DNA from: Macrostomum hystrix
Taxonomy: Eukaryota > Platyhelminthes > Macrostomidae
Assembly: GCA_950097015.1 (NCBI GenBank)
Contig: CATNEN010000038.1
Coordinates: 1,550,001-1,614,000 of the forward strand
Direction: 5' to 3'
DNA length: 64,000 nt
The number at the start of each line of letters is the position of its first letter. Within the stretch, counting starts at the first letter, position 1. Shown in pieces: positions 47,611-60,239 of the stretch. The position numbers and the translations under genes were made by a program. Under the pieces are notes generated by a model. It worked only from the letters and a program-made list of their open reading frames with translations. It ran no database searches and had not been told where the DNA came from.

Positions 47611-50029
47611 ATGTGAAAGGAATGTGGAATTGGCATCATTCAATACGTGATCAAATTAATGCAAACGCAACATCAGGGAAAATTGATATTGCATGATCAG
47701 ATGAGCATATGAAATACAGTACACTCTATACTTGTTGGCTATGCTGGGAATGAAACTAGAATTAGAATGACCTATTTTTTAAGCCATTCGATGGCGCCCC
47801 TTTTTTGCTTCTCACTTAAATAAGCGCTCTCGGCTCCTGGGGGTGGAAATTGGGAGAAAAGGATTTTGACTGGTCAACGTCACACAGGCCGGTGAGTCAT
47901 CAAAGAATGGAAGGGAAAACTGTGTGTAGTTTTTCTTTTTTATAGTTTCACTTTTATTAACTACTTAATGCATAAGTAAATTAGCAATTGCTTTTTCATC
48001 GCATTCGACAATTTTACTGCCCGTCCCATTTTACTTGAATTCTGAAGCTCGTTATACAAAACGTCGTAAATAAAATTTCGTATCTTCGCGCAAATTTCTT
48101 CGCGCAAATAAAATTTCACCCGTTTCCTATAAAACAAAAAAACAATATTTTTTTTCTAAAAAATCTTATAATGAATATAGATGTATTAGGCCTATGTTTA
48201 ATTACCTGAGCCTAATATTTTGAATCTAGTTTTTTTGCTTTCAATAGGCCTATCATGTGCATTTAATTACGTTAGAACCTTTTTTATCTCGTGAATCTTA
48301 ACATTTTTTTCTACATGCATTTCTATTAATCAGATCAGACATATGTTCAGCTTGTATCTTCATTTGCCACATTGTACTTTACAATTTTGAAAGTTGTATA
48401 TGTTTACAATTTCTTGCTCAGCAAAGCTGTCTTATCGTTCTTCTAAGAGGCACAGGGGCACCCAGCACAATAGGCCTAATATGTTAAATATAGCTAACCT
48501 TTCTTTCCTTAGCTAACACTAGCAGTTCATTTTCTACTTTCATTAGATACATAGGCTTTTGCTCAGCCTAAGTCAAGTTTGTACAATGCCTAGCCTAGTA
48601 GCATCTTTAACTTCAGCCTTTGACTAATAGTTTTTGGGTAGAGATAGGTATAGATCTATATGGATAAAGTTAACACTATTAGCATTGGGCTGTGCCAATA
48701 AGCACTGCTTAGTAATCAAATTCAGTTGATTAATACCCAGTAGGTGTGGGTACTAGTTTGGTTAAAAGCCCTGGTATATACTATTACATCATGTTGCTAA
48801 TTTCATAATATACTACATGCTTATCTTTAAAGTGTAAATATGCTTAACTTTTTGTCAACATTACTTGGCAGTTAAATTGACCAATATTAATTGTACCAAC
48901 CAATTGTATAATATCTATCTTAAGCAAATAATGATTGTATCATTTGCTAATCATACTGTCATACAATAGACTTGTGCACTAACTGGTTAACAAGTGACAC
49001 CTTGTAAGCTGTAAATTTGTAATATTTTATCTTTTTACACTTACACACTTTATCCTATCAAATATTGGAAGGGTTGCAAATACAAATAATAAATTTTACA
49101 TTAAAATCATATTTTTATATAATGTATGTGTGTAAATTTTTTAATAGCCTATTTTTTATAGCCTTTTATAGCTTTCTTATTTTATAGCCTAACTAAAAAA
49201 GAAGTGCGTGCTATTTAGAAGATTAAAACTAAGTTTACAGGTATAGGTGTACATGAAGGAGTTCCATTATATGCATGAAAGTAAATTCCCTGGCATACAT
49301 GAAACCTTTCACAATAGGGCTCATAAATGCTAGAAAAATGACTTAAATATGTTCTCAATGCATGCTTAATTGGTTCTGACATTTTAGTTTTACTTTGTCT
49401 ATCTAGATCTAGGCTATCAATGCTTTCAAACCAAGCCAATGTATAATAATGTAAATCAAGTCACCAGTCCTTAATATTGTCTTGATATTCAATGGCTCTG
49501 TTGAAACTTCCCATTAGAGCTGGCCTTCAAACTTTATCAGCCTGTCACACAAATCTGTCTTAATTATCTCTGACTAGTGATCACTGATGTAGCTGACTAT
49601 GGACACCCTGATGCAACTTTCTCTTATTTCGTTAATCAAGCCTTAATATTGGGCAAGGTCTAACTGAAACACAGGACAGGACCTTTCTTATGTCAATCAA
49701 TCAGTCACTGCCCAATGCCATCGGCACCATCAGCAGGTGCCTCCAGCTGCCTAAGGAGTCCCTAAAGCGAATTTCTTAACTTTTGCTGATCAAGCCTCGA
49801 TTTTCGGTTACACTTAACTACTACTTGTTGAAGGTCCAGCAGGCCTGTCTAGGTAAAGGTCGGTGACCACCAAAGTCGAAGATGTTGCAGGCACATTTGG
49901 GTAACTTGCTGATAGAGTTTGACGGCCTCACTGAGCTGAGGCGCAGTGCAAAGTCGTGTATCAGGGTGTATGAAGTACACTAGCTCTTATGAAAAAATCA
50001 TACCATGAACAAAATGAACAAAAATAGAT
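47611..50029. other. AT-rich spacer
   Basis: No exon with two splice signals and no array recognised. AGGCCTA motifs recur near 48190, 48245 and 48470. Confidence 0.5.
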
Positions 50030-50313
50030 GTTTGTTTTCATTTGTTTCTAGCATTCTAGCATCTATGGTCTATAATTTTCCCACTAAAAAAGTGTCGCTA
50101 CTTATAGTAGAATTGTAAGCATATTGGTTTCCATTTGTTTCTAGCATTCTAGCATCTATTGTCTATAATTTTCCCACTAAAAAAGTGTCGCTACTTATAG
50201 TAGAATTGTAAGCATATTGGTTTCCATTTGTTTCTAGCATTCTAGCATCTATGGTCTATAATTTTCACACTAAAAAAGTGTCGCTACTTATAGTAGAATT
50301 GTAAGCACATTGT
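50030..50313. repeat. Three tandem copies of a 93-bp unit
   Basis: CTAGCATTCTAGCATCTAT recurs at 50048, 50141 and 50234, exactly 93 bp apart, with about 97% identity. The array ends about 30 bp before the acetyltransferase acceptor. Confidence 0.95.
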
Positions 50314-50343
50314 TTTCCAGATTTTTCTATCGCTAAATTTCAG

Positions 50344-51394
50344 GCGAGGCATCAACTGCGAGTGCGAGTTCGCGCCTACAAAGCTGCCGATCAGGTCCGC
50401 GTGACCTCCCTGCTGCAGCGAGCCAGCTTTTGGGTCTTTCTTGAGGCCGCACCGCGCCTGCTCGCTTTGGACCGGGTGAGATGGTGCCTCACTGGCCTCA
50501 TGGCGTGCGGCGCAGTGTCTCACAACTCTCCGTTTCTCGGCTTCTGCTGGGAGCTGGTGGCTGCCGCCCTGCTGTTTTTCATTCTGTTTCTGTGTATTGC
50601 TTGCGCCTTAAGAATTAAGGACGAAGGCAGCGGTTGCTGGGACTGTAAGTTGCCGATATGTATAGAAAATTATATTTTAATGTTATAATTTAATTGTTTA
50701 ATATGCAAGTACGCCCAGTGGTGCAGCCGCAGCTGTTACGCAGCGCTTCAGAAAGGCTGCATACAGCTGTTCAGTCCACGGACTGGAGCCGCAAAATCCA
50801 CCCGAATTTCTGCCACAGCCGATGCTAAGCAAATGTAAACCAGTAATCTCGCACAGCAGCACAAAATAGTTCTCCTAGTAGCTTTACTAGAGTGGCAAGC
50901 AAAAACTCAAGTAGGACCTGTAGATTCATATTTTAGCGATAGTCGATCTCAAGCGAGAACGATATGTATCGAAAAAACCAAACTCCACCGCAGCGCCGTC
51001 CTGGGTGAGCCTGCTTCGGCCCGCAAGTCTGTCCGACAGTCGTCTGTGGGTGGCCTACCTCAGCGGCAGTGACGACATCGTCGGCTTCCTGGCTCTGCGC
51101 CAGCTGAAGAAGCCGCCTGTCGCATGGGTGGACGTGCAGCTCACCCACCTGGTGGTGCAGCGCTCGCTTCGCCGCCGCGGAATCGGCTCCGCTTTGCTTC
51201 AGGCGGCCTTGAAGCACGAAAGCTGCAGCAGCAGCAGCAGCAGCAGCAGTTCCAGGCATGTGCTGGCTGTCTGCTCAGATTTGCAGTTGTCTCTGTGCCT
51301 TTTCCTGTTGAGGACCAATGGATTTCTTCCGAACAATGCTCTAGACGGCCCGCTGTGGACGAAAGTGTTCAATAAACAGTATGTGCCCAGCTGA
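50344..51394 (+). CDS. Membrane GNAT N-acetyltransferase, NAT8/NAT14-like, 5' exon missing
   Basis: Two exons, 50344-50644 and 50994-51394, joined in phase 1 (GTAAGT donor, CACCGCAG acceptor). It would transfer acetyl from acetyl-CoA to an amino group, probably at an ER membrane. Exon 1 starts after an acceptor with no Met, reads VRVRAYKAADQVRVTSLLQR (the usual N-terminal strand/helix) and then a hydrophobic hairpin ending ELVAAALLFFILFLCIACAL. Exon 2 has WVAYLSGSDDIVGFLAL (beta strands) and LVVQRSLRRRGIGSALLQAA, containing the acetyl-CoA loop R-R-x-G-I-G. A CAG-encoded run of about ten serines interrupts the usual strand after it. The start lies upstream and was not found. AATAAA at 51371 overlaps the coding end. 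Confidence 0.8.
50705..50830 (-). mobile_element. SINE fragment (palindrome-core family) in the acetyltransferase intron
   Basis: CAGCCGCAGCTGTTACGC, GCTGCATACAGCTGTTCAGT and CAGTCCACGGACTGG match the reverse complement of the 3' part of the 60240-60520 element. Confidence 0.65.
51371..51376 (+). promoter_or_regulatory. Poly(A) signal overlapping the acetyltransferase coding end
   Basis: AATAAA lies 21 bp before the end of the stop codon. If used, the mRNA would have almost no 3' UTR. No other AATAAA is evident before the 43-bp array. Confidence 0.35.
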
Positions 51395-51629
51395 TATTTT
51401 ATCAAGCCTTTAATCTATTATAGTTTTGTCTGTATTTGAAGTCACTCGACTCTTGTTAAAGTGTTCTGTGTGACTGAGTGTATTTGATTGATTTATATCT
51501 TACATTTTTTCTTGCCTGGTGTTTACTGTCGTTGACCTAATCAAGGCTATGATGCTTTATTTCCGATTCTCTGTGCTAAGCACCATCCATTAGTCTTATA
51601 ATGCCCCCCCACCTGCTCGTTTAATACTT

Positions 51630-53443
51630 TTCATAGACCTTTAATAACCTTCTAGCCTGCTCTATAATATCCTACCTGGTCCTTTAATCCCCTACTAGCC
51701 TGTTCTTTGATATCCTACCTAGTCCTTTAATCCCCTACTAGCCTGTTCTTTGATATCCTACCTAGTCCTTTAATCCCCTACTAGCCTGTTCTTTGATATC
51801 CTACCTGGTCCTTTAATCCCCTACTAGCCTGTTCTTTGATATCCTACCTGGTCCTTTAATCCCCTACTAGCCTGTTCTTTAATATCCTACCTGGTCCTTT
51901 AATCCCCTACTAGCTTGTTCTTTGATATCCTACCTGGTCCTTTAATCCCCTACTAGCCTGTTCTTTGATATCCTACCTGGTCCTTTAATCCCCTACTAGC
52001 CTGTTCTTTGATATCCTACCTGGTCCTTTAATCCCCTACTAGCCTGTTCTTTGATATCCTACCTGGTCCTTTAATCCCCTAGCCTGTTCTTTAATATCCT
52101 ACCTGGTCCTTTAATCCCCTACTAGCCTGTTCTTTGATATCCTACCTGGTCCTTTAATCCCCTACTAGCCTGTTCTTTAATATCCTACCTGGTCCTTTAA
52201 TCCCCTAGCCTGTTCTTTAATATCCTACCTGGTCCTTTAATCCCCTACTAGCCTGTTCTTTGATATCCTACCTGGTCCTTTAATCCCCTACTAGCCTGTT
52301 CTTTGATATCCTACCTGGTCCTTTAATCCCCTACTAGCCTGTTCTTTGATATCCTACCTGGTCCTTTAATCCCCTACTAGCCTGCTCTTTGATATCCTAC
52401 CTGGTCTTTTAATCCCCTACTAGCCTGTTCTTTGATATCCTACCTGGTCCTTTAATCCCCTACTAGCTTGTTCTTTGATATCCTACCTGGTCCTTTAATC
52501 CCCTACTAGCTTGTTCTTTGATATCCTACCTTGTCCTTTAATCCCCTACTAGCCTGTTCTTTGATATCCTACCTGGTCCTTTAATCCCCTACTAGCCTGT
52601 TGTTTAATATCCTACCTGGTCCTTTAATCCCCTACTAGCCTGTTCTCTGATATCCTACCTGGTCCTTTAATCCCCTACTAGCCTGTTCTCTGATATCCTA
52701 CCTGGTCCTTTAATCCCCTATAAGCCTGTTCTTTGATATCCTACCTGGTCCTTTAATCCCTTACTAGCCTGCTCTATAATATCCTACCTGGTCCTTTAAT
52801 CCCCTACTAGCCTGTTCTTTGATATCCTACCTGGTCCTTTAATCCCTTACTAGCCTGCTCTATAATATCCTACCTGGTCCTTTAATCCCCTACTAGCCTG
52901 TTCTTTGATATCCTACCTGGTCCTTTAATCCCCTACTAGCCTGTTCTTTAATATCCTACCTGGTCCTTTAATCCCCTACTAGCTTGTTCTCTGATATCCT
53001 ACCTGGTCCTTTAATCCCCTACTAGCCTGTTATTTGATATCCTACCTGGTCCTTTAATCCCCTACTAGCCTGTTCTTTAATATCCTACCTGGTCCTTTAA
53101 TCCCCTAGCCTGTTCTTTAATATCCCAACTGGTCCTTTAATCCCCTACTAGCTTGTTCTTTGATATCCTACCTGGTCCTTTTATCCCCTACTAGCTTGTT
53201 CTCTGATATCCTACCTGGTCCTTTAATCCCCTACTAGCCTGTTCTTTGATATCCTACCTGGTCCTTTAATCCCCTACTAGCCTGTTCTTTGATATCCTAC
53301 CTGGTCCTTTAATCCCCTACTAGCCTGTTCTTTAATATCCTACCTGGTCCTTTAATCCCCTAGCCTGTTCTTTAATATCCCAACTGGTCCTTTAAACCCC
53401 TACTAGCTTGTTCTTTGATATCCTACCTGGTCCTTTAATCCCC
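51630..53443. repeat. 1.8 kb minisatellite, 43-bp unit
   Basis: About 42 copies of CCTACTAGCCTGTTCTTTGA plus TATCCTACCTGGTCCTTTAA plus TCC. Variants include a 5-bp deletion (CCCCTAGCCTG) near 52080, 52205, 53105 and 53360 and a CTCTATAATAT version near 52770 and 52860. It lies downstream of the acetyltransferase. Confidence 0.97.
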
Positions 53444-56400
53444 TCAATTATTCGGTCATTTTTCGTGACTCTTTAAATCATAGCAAGTCTTATATAATGA
53501 CACTATAGTTGTCGTGCAGGCCTAGTCAGTATTGATCAGTTACTTGCTACTTATGCACGCCAATCAATGAGCTACCTGCCCTGTACTTCTATTTTCCAGC
53601 CTATCCTATCGCTGCATTCAGTGTTCACGCTGAGCGGCAAACCTTGGCCTTGTCATTTCGCTTGTCGCTTGCATTTCCGCTGGCCTGATTGCTTTGCCAC
53701 ATGGTGTGTATCATTTTCTCACAATTGGTTCTGATATGTTAACGGCTGCTTCAAATTGAGTTTCTTTAATGGCATTTCTGTCTGCGATTGCCGTTTTCTT
53801 TAAGCCGTCGTGTAAAAACAAAGTTAATTTTGTAATAATTAACTCTAAACTCATTGATTTTCTGCTGTAGTATCAGCAGTAATCAAGCATAATGCGCGCA
53901 TACTTCGAAGTATGTTAAGGAGATTTTTATCAGAAATAAAAGGAAAAATTGAAGTTATTTGCAGTGTATTTTTTTATTCTTCGCAATATGTTAGCATAAA
54001 TACCCCTGTTTTTACGTTTCGTGTACTTTGAGCACTTCTTAGTAGGCGTGAGTTGCCCCTTCCACCAGGCTCCAGTTGCAATGTGATAAACAAAACCGCT
54101 TGTACTTCCTATTCCTAGTAGGCCAGCTAAATTGATGCGCGTTTTTGGTCCGCCCTCCGTGGCCCGCTAATATCCTTACTCATCAATTGGGTTCTCCGCT
54201 GTTTATAGAAGTTCCGGCTGACTTTGAGAATGAGAATCATGAATCAAATTACTGTGCAATGGGGCCAAGATATTGCCCACTATCCTATTTAACAGCGCAA
54301 GTGTCTGCTTAGGCTTTTCGGGTGTCTGGTGAACACAAAACTTCAATAAATGAGTCAGAGCTACGAGTAAAAAGTGCAAGCATGGATTGCTTTACCATAT
54401 TTATGAGCTTATTAGCATGCAGGTGCATGTAAGTACATTTGTGTTTTGCAAATAGCTGGCTTTGGTGCACAAAAGTCGCATTTTTACACCCCCAAACACT
54501 GAAATGTACGTGTACTATCATTAGGGTAGTCGCATGTAGGCCTGTAGTGCAGCCAGAATTTTTAGCAATTTCCAACGTCAGCGATGCCATTGTACTCCTG
54601 CTCGTAACTACGAGTAATTACACTTGTGCGTACACTGCAGCGACAGCTAGCGGAGGACCGCTAGAAACAGGAAAATAGATGGTGCCAAGGTCAAGCTTTG
54701 GTTGCTATGCCAGTGCTGAATGTGGCTCCTCATTGATCTAGGCGTTGGGTGCTGCTTTTCTAGCAGCGGCGGCGGCTTGTGTTTGCATGAAGAGACATTC
54801 TTGTCGTTGGGCAGTCTCTCTGCCGGGAGAAGCAAAAGGCGGAGCCAGTCTAAATATTTTCTTGCACCTTGGAAGATTCTTCTTGGTAGAATATACATTT
54901 ACTATCTTGCGAGCCACTGTTTCGGGTAGTAAAGATTGAAACTCGTGGACTGATGATGACCCTGGAACAGAGGATCTAATGTCAATCCTTCGATGCTTGT
55001 GAATAGAAGAATAATAGTAATAGTAAGAGTAATTGCACGAGAGCTGCCAGCACTCGCACATCTTTAGTGACACTTGACCCGCAGCCAGCGAGGAGGCAAT
55101 TCTGCACATTCCGCTGGTTCCTGAGCACACACGCACACGGATACTTTACGCAGGCCCTGAGTTTCTCATTGTCCTCGAGTGCGTGAATTGTACGACCAGC
55201 CCTCAAGCCTTTTCTCCGTGGCTGTGCCCCAGATGGATGGGCATGGTCTGGTCTCACCGCAGAATCGAGCTCGAGAACCTTGGACCTTGTGAAGAGAAAC
55301 AGATTTGATATGGAAATTAAGTTAATGTATACAAGCAAGCTTGTAAGCGCAAATGTATCAAATAATTTCGTGGGTATTGAATGTCGAATTAGCTCGTGAA
55401 AATAAAACGCAGGTAAAAAAAGATTTAATAAATATTTTAGGATGAAAAATAATTGCTCCTCGGGAACTGTTTTTCATCAAATCTGATTCATCAAATCTGA
55501 CGTCGAATAAATTGCGACCTGACAATCACGCGAGAGGGCGCGGGTGTTTTCAGGGATAAACAGGGCACGAGCCTCACAAGGCCGAGGCTATAAAGCGCGT
55601 AGACGCACTTTTTATGGCAAAACAAAGTAACTCTGCAGCAGCAGCTTGCTGATTTACCGCATGAAGCGGCTCTTTTTATTTTTTACTAGGAGTACATGCA
55701 TGCTTATGCCTGTGCGGAGATATGGAATGCAATAGGAATTCGGCCATGCCTTGACAGCTGCACGCTGGATATTGGTAACAGATTTGGTCATCAATATTGA
55801 TGCCTATATAACAGCGCGCTTAGGGTCGGGTATTTGAACATAATGAGAAATGTTTATTTAACTTTCCAATGTCACAAAAACCCGTGCATATTTTATAAAA
55901 CCTTCAATAATGCATGCTTGTAATTCAAGACGGAATTAAATGTAATGCCCTGTTAAAACATGTACTATCCTATTCGACTTTTCGCGTTAAAAATACCAAT
56001 TACATGCGCATTTGTGAAAAGAGTTCCTTTTTGTGAAGACTTGATGAAATAGAATAATTTACGAGGCGTATTAGATCATATGATACTTGAACTATTTTGT
56101 GTCAAGCTGCACTTTTTCTACGACCAGTTTCAAAAACAAGGCATCCAATTAGGCGGAAAAGCGTTCAAAATATTTTCTTCAGCCCGAGAGTGAATAGGAC
56201 AGGCAGGACTCGCGGGAAATTGTGAGATGTCAACTGACTTAATTACGCGTATCATGCTAGACCCGGCCCCAAGGCTTAACTTTGCAACTTTGGCATGTAA
56301 TCAACGTTTTTTCAACGCCGTGTAGGTTCTACAGCGTATCATAATAATTCTGAGAGCTGAGATGTTGTGTCCATCAGATTTTATAGGAAGTACGCATGAG

Positions 56401-56930
56401 AAATGCATCTTAAGCAAATTATTTGCATCGAATCGAATTCTCAGACGTCACTGGCTCAGACGGTCTCTCATCTCTCAGTGCCACTGCTTGGAACGTATTC
56501 CAAGCTGTGTAAAAATTGCTTCCCTTCGCCACGCTCGGGTCATTTCCCGAATAAAATGCAAGCTCCCAATATCCCAACAACACCAGCCAATCATGGAATC
56601 CCCTGGACCCTTGGCCAGCAACCCTGTCGCTTTCGGGATTGCTTTTTCTCTTGACCGGGGACAAGTTGGCTTGTCGGACTATTAGCATTTGCGGTCAAGT
56701 CAAACTTCGCTTGGGCGCCTCGCCTGGCCGTCCGTTCCTTCTATTCGCTAGTAGCTCCTGAAACATTCTTCCCACAGCAACACCCCTATATTATTTTGGT
56801 CTCTCCTTGGCGTTGCTTCCATTTTCTGTCGTCTCTATTTTGGCTCAAAAGCAAGACATCAGAAAACCATCACAGGACGTCAAACCTATGCCATCGCAGT
56901 TTACTTGGCACATTGTTTAGAGTTCTTAAG
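53444..56930. other. Spacer without a supported gene
   Basis: Non-repetitive sequence of mixed composition with only short frames. A minus-strand frame at 54982-55338 ends in a leucine run produced by AGTAATAGTA repeats and is not convincing. Confidence 0.5.
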
Positions 56931-57117
56931 GCCACCTGTCACTAAAAAGACGTCACACAACACTATTACTCTGATTTGGAGCCTGAAACGACTTCAACAA
57001 AAGTACCAGGTCTTAATTAAAGGTAAGAACATTTCTTTTCCTAATCCCACAGCTGAAACCACAGAACTAACAACAGATGAAATCAAGAAGTACAAATTTG
57101 CAAGTGCTCAAAGATAA
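56931..57117 (+). other. Fibronectin type III-like fragment
   Basis: The frame reads PPVTKKTSHNTITLIWSLKR, then KYQVLIKG and ETTELTTDEIKKYKFASAQ before a stop. This has the FN3 pattern of PP, T-x-TLTW, Y-x-V and a late YKF-x-A. It follows a TTCTTAAG acceptor-like site. A 30-nt stretch, 57023-57052, has GTAAGA, CTAAT and CCCACAG ends and is in frame either way. It may be a lone exon of a larger gene or a pseudogene fragment. Confidence 0.3.
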
Positions 57118-59795
57118 TTTCTTGCTTCTCGATCAGCAACCCCAGTCTTTTTTCATTAAGCAAGACTTTATTTCGTTGTAAAACTCTGGAATAAACTGCT
57201 AAATGAAAAAAATATTTCATTCGGTGACGACACAATAAGTTTAAATCATTCGGTGACGCAAAAAATTACCTTTATTTGTATCCTTTAATCCTCGAAAAAA
57301 AGAAAGCAGCTTGACTAGTACAAGTAAAATAGCCTTGCTTTAAACAAATAAATCTTGATCTCAGTGTCGGATCATCGCTGACCAGCCGTGACCTCATTAC
57401 TCAGACACACGTGAGCCCCACTCTAAACCCCAATCAGGTGACTGGCCCAATGGTTAGGAGGCACTGATGCTGATCCCGCTGCCACACGCATAAATTGCTG
57501 ATTCTGAAAAACTAGATACTGATAAATAATGTCTTCAGTTTTAGACTAGACACTTCCTGATCGAGTGGCACAAGCTCTTCAGGATCTAAATGTCAGGATT
57601 AAGACATTTATGATAAATGAGGATGCTTTTGTACTCCAAGACTAGAAGTGGTGGAATGATAAAAGGATGTGTTTCTCATGAAACTTCATGCGTCAGAAAT
57701 CGAAGGCTGAGCTGAATATTATAATTATGCAAAGTGAATTTTTCTGTGTAATAGGGAGATTTTGCTAGGTTTGATAAATTCCCATTTCTGAAAGTACAGT
57801 TTTTAATTGTCATTGCGCAATGCATTTTTTGCCCGCATTTCGTTCGTCTTGACTGAGCGGAGGGAAGGCAGAACGTTCAAAGGAGCAACTAGCGGTCTGA
57901 AAGATTCTTTGAAGTCAACTACCGTTTTATCCGGTCTTTAAGTCGTTAGCTTCGGACGCTTGTACACCCACGAAAACTGCGCATAGAAATTCTGACGCAC
58001 AATTTTCTGAACCGCCTCGCAGCCATTTTGAAACAGCTGCTTTAAACCCAGAGAGATTTGAACTGACTTCAAAGGCTTCTAAATTCTAGCTTAGTGTGAA
58101 AATTGAAAAGCCATTTTATGATCGCTGAAATTGGCCAGTAAAATTTCATTCGCAAAAGTTGAAAAGCGTGCAGCAGCTCGCACAGAGAGACTATGCTTAA
58201 GCTCAGACTGTAGTTGAGCACTTAATAGAAGGCACCGGGCGGCTCTGCATGCGATCAGCTCTAAAAAGGACGAAGTGAAATTTCGTCAGGCCAGCCAACA
58301 ACTGCACCACATGAGCTTGAGCTCAGCATGGTTCGAGTGTGGAGAACTGACGCTGTGTGAGTAAATGCACTGCAACGAATAGCTATCATTATAGGACACT
58401 TTGTGCCGGACTGAAATTCAATGAGAACCGCCGATTGACCTGCTGGAGTTGGTTCTGGTGTGAACTTGTTCGTAGCTCCATGTGAACAGTTTGATGGTAC
58501 ATTTTGCAGGCTCCTATAGTATATACTTTTATTCTGTGTGCTGCATTCGATCTGAAAAGACCCTGTTCACAAAAATAGGAATCGAATTTATAATTACTCA
58601 GCTCAGGAATATATTCTGTTTATTCTCGCCGCAGACTTGGCTAAAATAAATTCTTAGTTCGGGCGGTTGTCTGCGAAATTAAGGTCTAAACCAATTGAAG
58701 AGGCTTCGAGCCAGTCCTAGCCATTGCTAGCTGCACGTGTCTTGGTTTAGCGGCGCAGCATTTATACACTTGAAGAAGTGGCATTTTTGGATAAATTCTC
58801 ACGCCGAAAATCAAGTGTGAATCGCATTCATTAGCAAGCTATAAAAGTAATGCATATGAAAACGGTTACGTCTATTTCTAACGATAGAGAGGCCAAAGCT
58901 AGCCAGCCTCTTAGAATCTTCCAATTCATTATGTAGTCCTGCATTCTGGCTGTCATCATTAGCAATAGGACTGGGCAAGATTGCACATGGTATATAGGCG
59001 GCAAAGTTCGACACAATAACAGCATCAGCTGTCCCTTCTACTTCTTAGCTAAAGACTGGAACATTATTAACAGCATTTCGGCTAAATTAATCGCCAGGAT
59101 TGCGGTCAAAAACCAGTTCGGTGGTCATCTGCGAAAACAAATTCTGCATGAGAAAGCACATTAAACGTGCACAAAAATGCTTCAGAATGACCCATCGGAA
59201 CAAGATCACGAAATTACTGCTGAAGCGACAAAGAAGAACGCATTTTAATTGCTTTCCTCTAATTATTTTAGCACAAATTGTGTTGACTATCAAGGTTTGG
59301 CTTCCTAATACACAAGTGTAATTAATCAATGTAGCTGTTTTATAATCTGAAAGCGAGTGCCTTTTAAAGGTGTAGATTTTTTTGTTTAACTTAAACTACA
59401 AGGCATGCAGAACGCAACCCAAAAAATTTCTTAAACAATCGAATTAAGATTAGAAGTTGGGTGGAAATCCCAAAATTGACTCCAAAAGCTATTTTTAGAA
59501 CTTGACAGAATGAAGCTGGCAGCAGCCGGACTCGTAGTAAAGATTCGGATTTTGGCTTTCTGACAGTAGTCAATTAAAACTATTTTTTCCACTAGAAAGT
59601 TTATATGCTATCGCACTGAGACCTATTATGTTGCAATTGTTTTTTTTCTGTATGTGAGAGATACAATTCAGACTACTGACAACAGTAGAAAAGCAAAGAC
59701 TTGGCTGCAAAACTCTCACATAACACTAAAAAAATATCGCCATAAAAATGGCAAGGTTAAAAGAGACTTCTGTGCACACTGAGAGTGGTGGGAGA
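57118..59795. other. Spacer without a supported gene
   Basis: No exon or array recognised. Confidence 0.5.
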
Positions 59796-59800
59796 GGACT

Positions 59801-59868
59801 GCGTGCGGCTATGGCTGACTGACGAAGGCAAACAAGCCAGAAACCGGTTTCGGTCTGCCAGCGCGAGG
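59801..59868 (+). ncRNA. Candidate hammerhead ribozyme
   Basis: CTGACGA (59819-59825) and GAAA (59840-59843) match the conserved core. Stem II: GGC 827-829 with GCC 836-838, loop AAACAA, with an A-A mismatch at its base. Stem I: GGCTGA 813-818 pairs TCGGTC 850-855 (two G-U), then GTGC 804-807 may pair GCGC 861-864 beyond an internal loop. Stem III: ACC/GGT with no loop, as in dimer-type motifs of Penelope-like elements. Predicted cleavage is after 59849. Host element not identified. Confidence 0.45.
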
Positions 59869-60239
59869 TTCGTTCCCCACTTTTAGTGTGTTACACTGTA
59901 GATGTCAAAACATTCTCAATAAAAAAATATAGAACCACTGAATGTGCCACCGAGGCCTGCGTTTGGACTAGACCGAAACAAAAAACGTTGCAGATTGCTT
60001 CCTGTGTGAACCCAAAAGAAGCTTGGGCGACCCAATCCCATCATGGACTCCGCCCACCGCGACCTCCGGGGGGATTTTGTTCTAATTGAAACTGGCAAGA
60101 AAACAGCTGATGCGGAAAGCCGATGAAAATGGAAGGCTTTCATATCGGATATTACTGTAAGTAGAGTAGGCTAAATAAAAGTGTGCTGTGCTTCAATAAT
60201 CTTAGCTTAGATTCCAAAGCTTCGGCACGCTAGCCCCCA

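Noticed and set aside
54982-55338. 118-codon minus-strand frame
   Set aside because: It ends in a leucine run from a short trinucleotide-like repeat and has no domain or paralogue.
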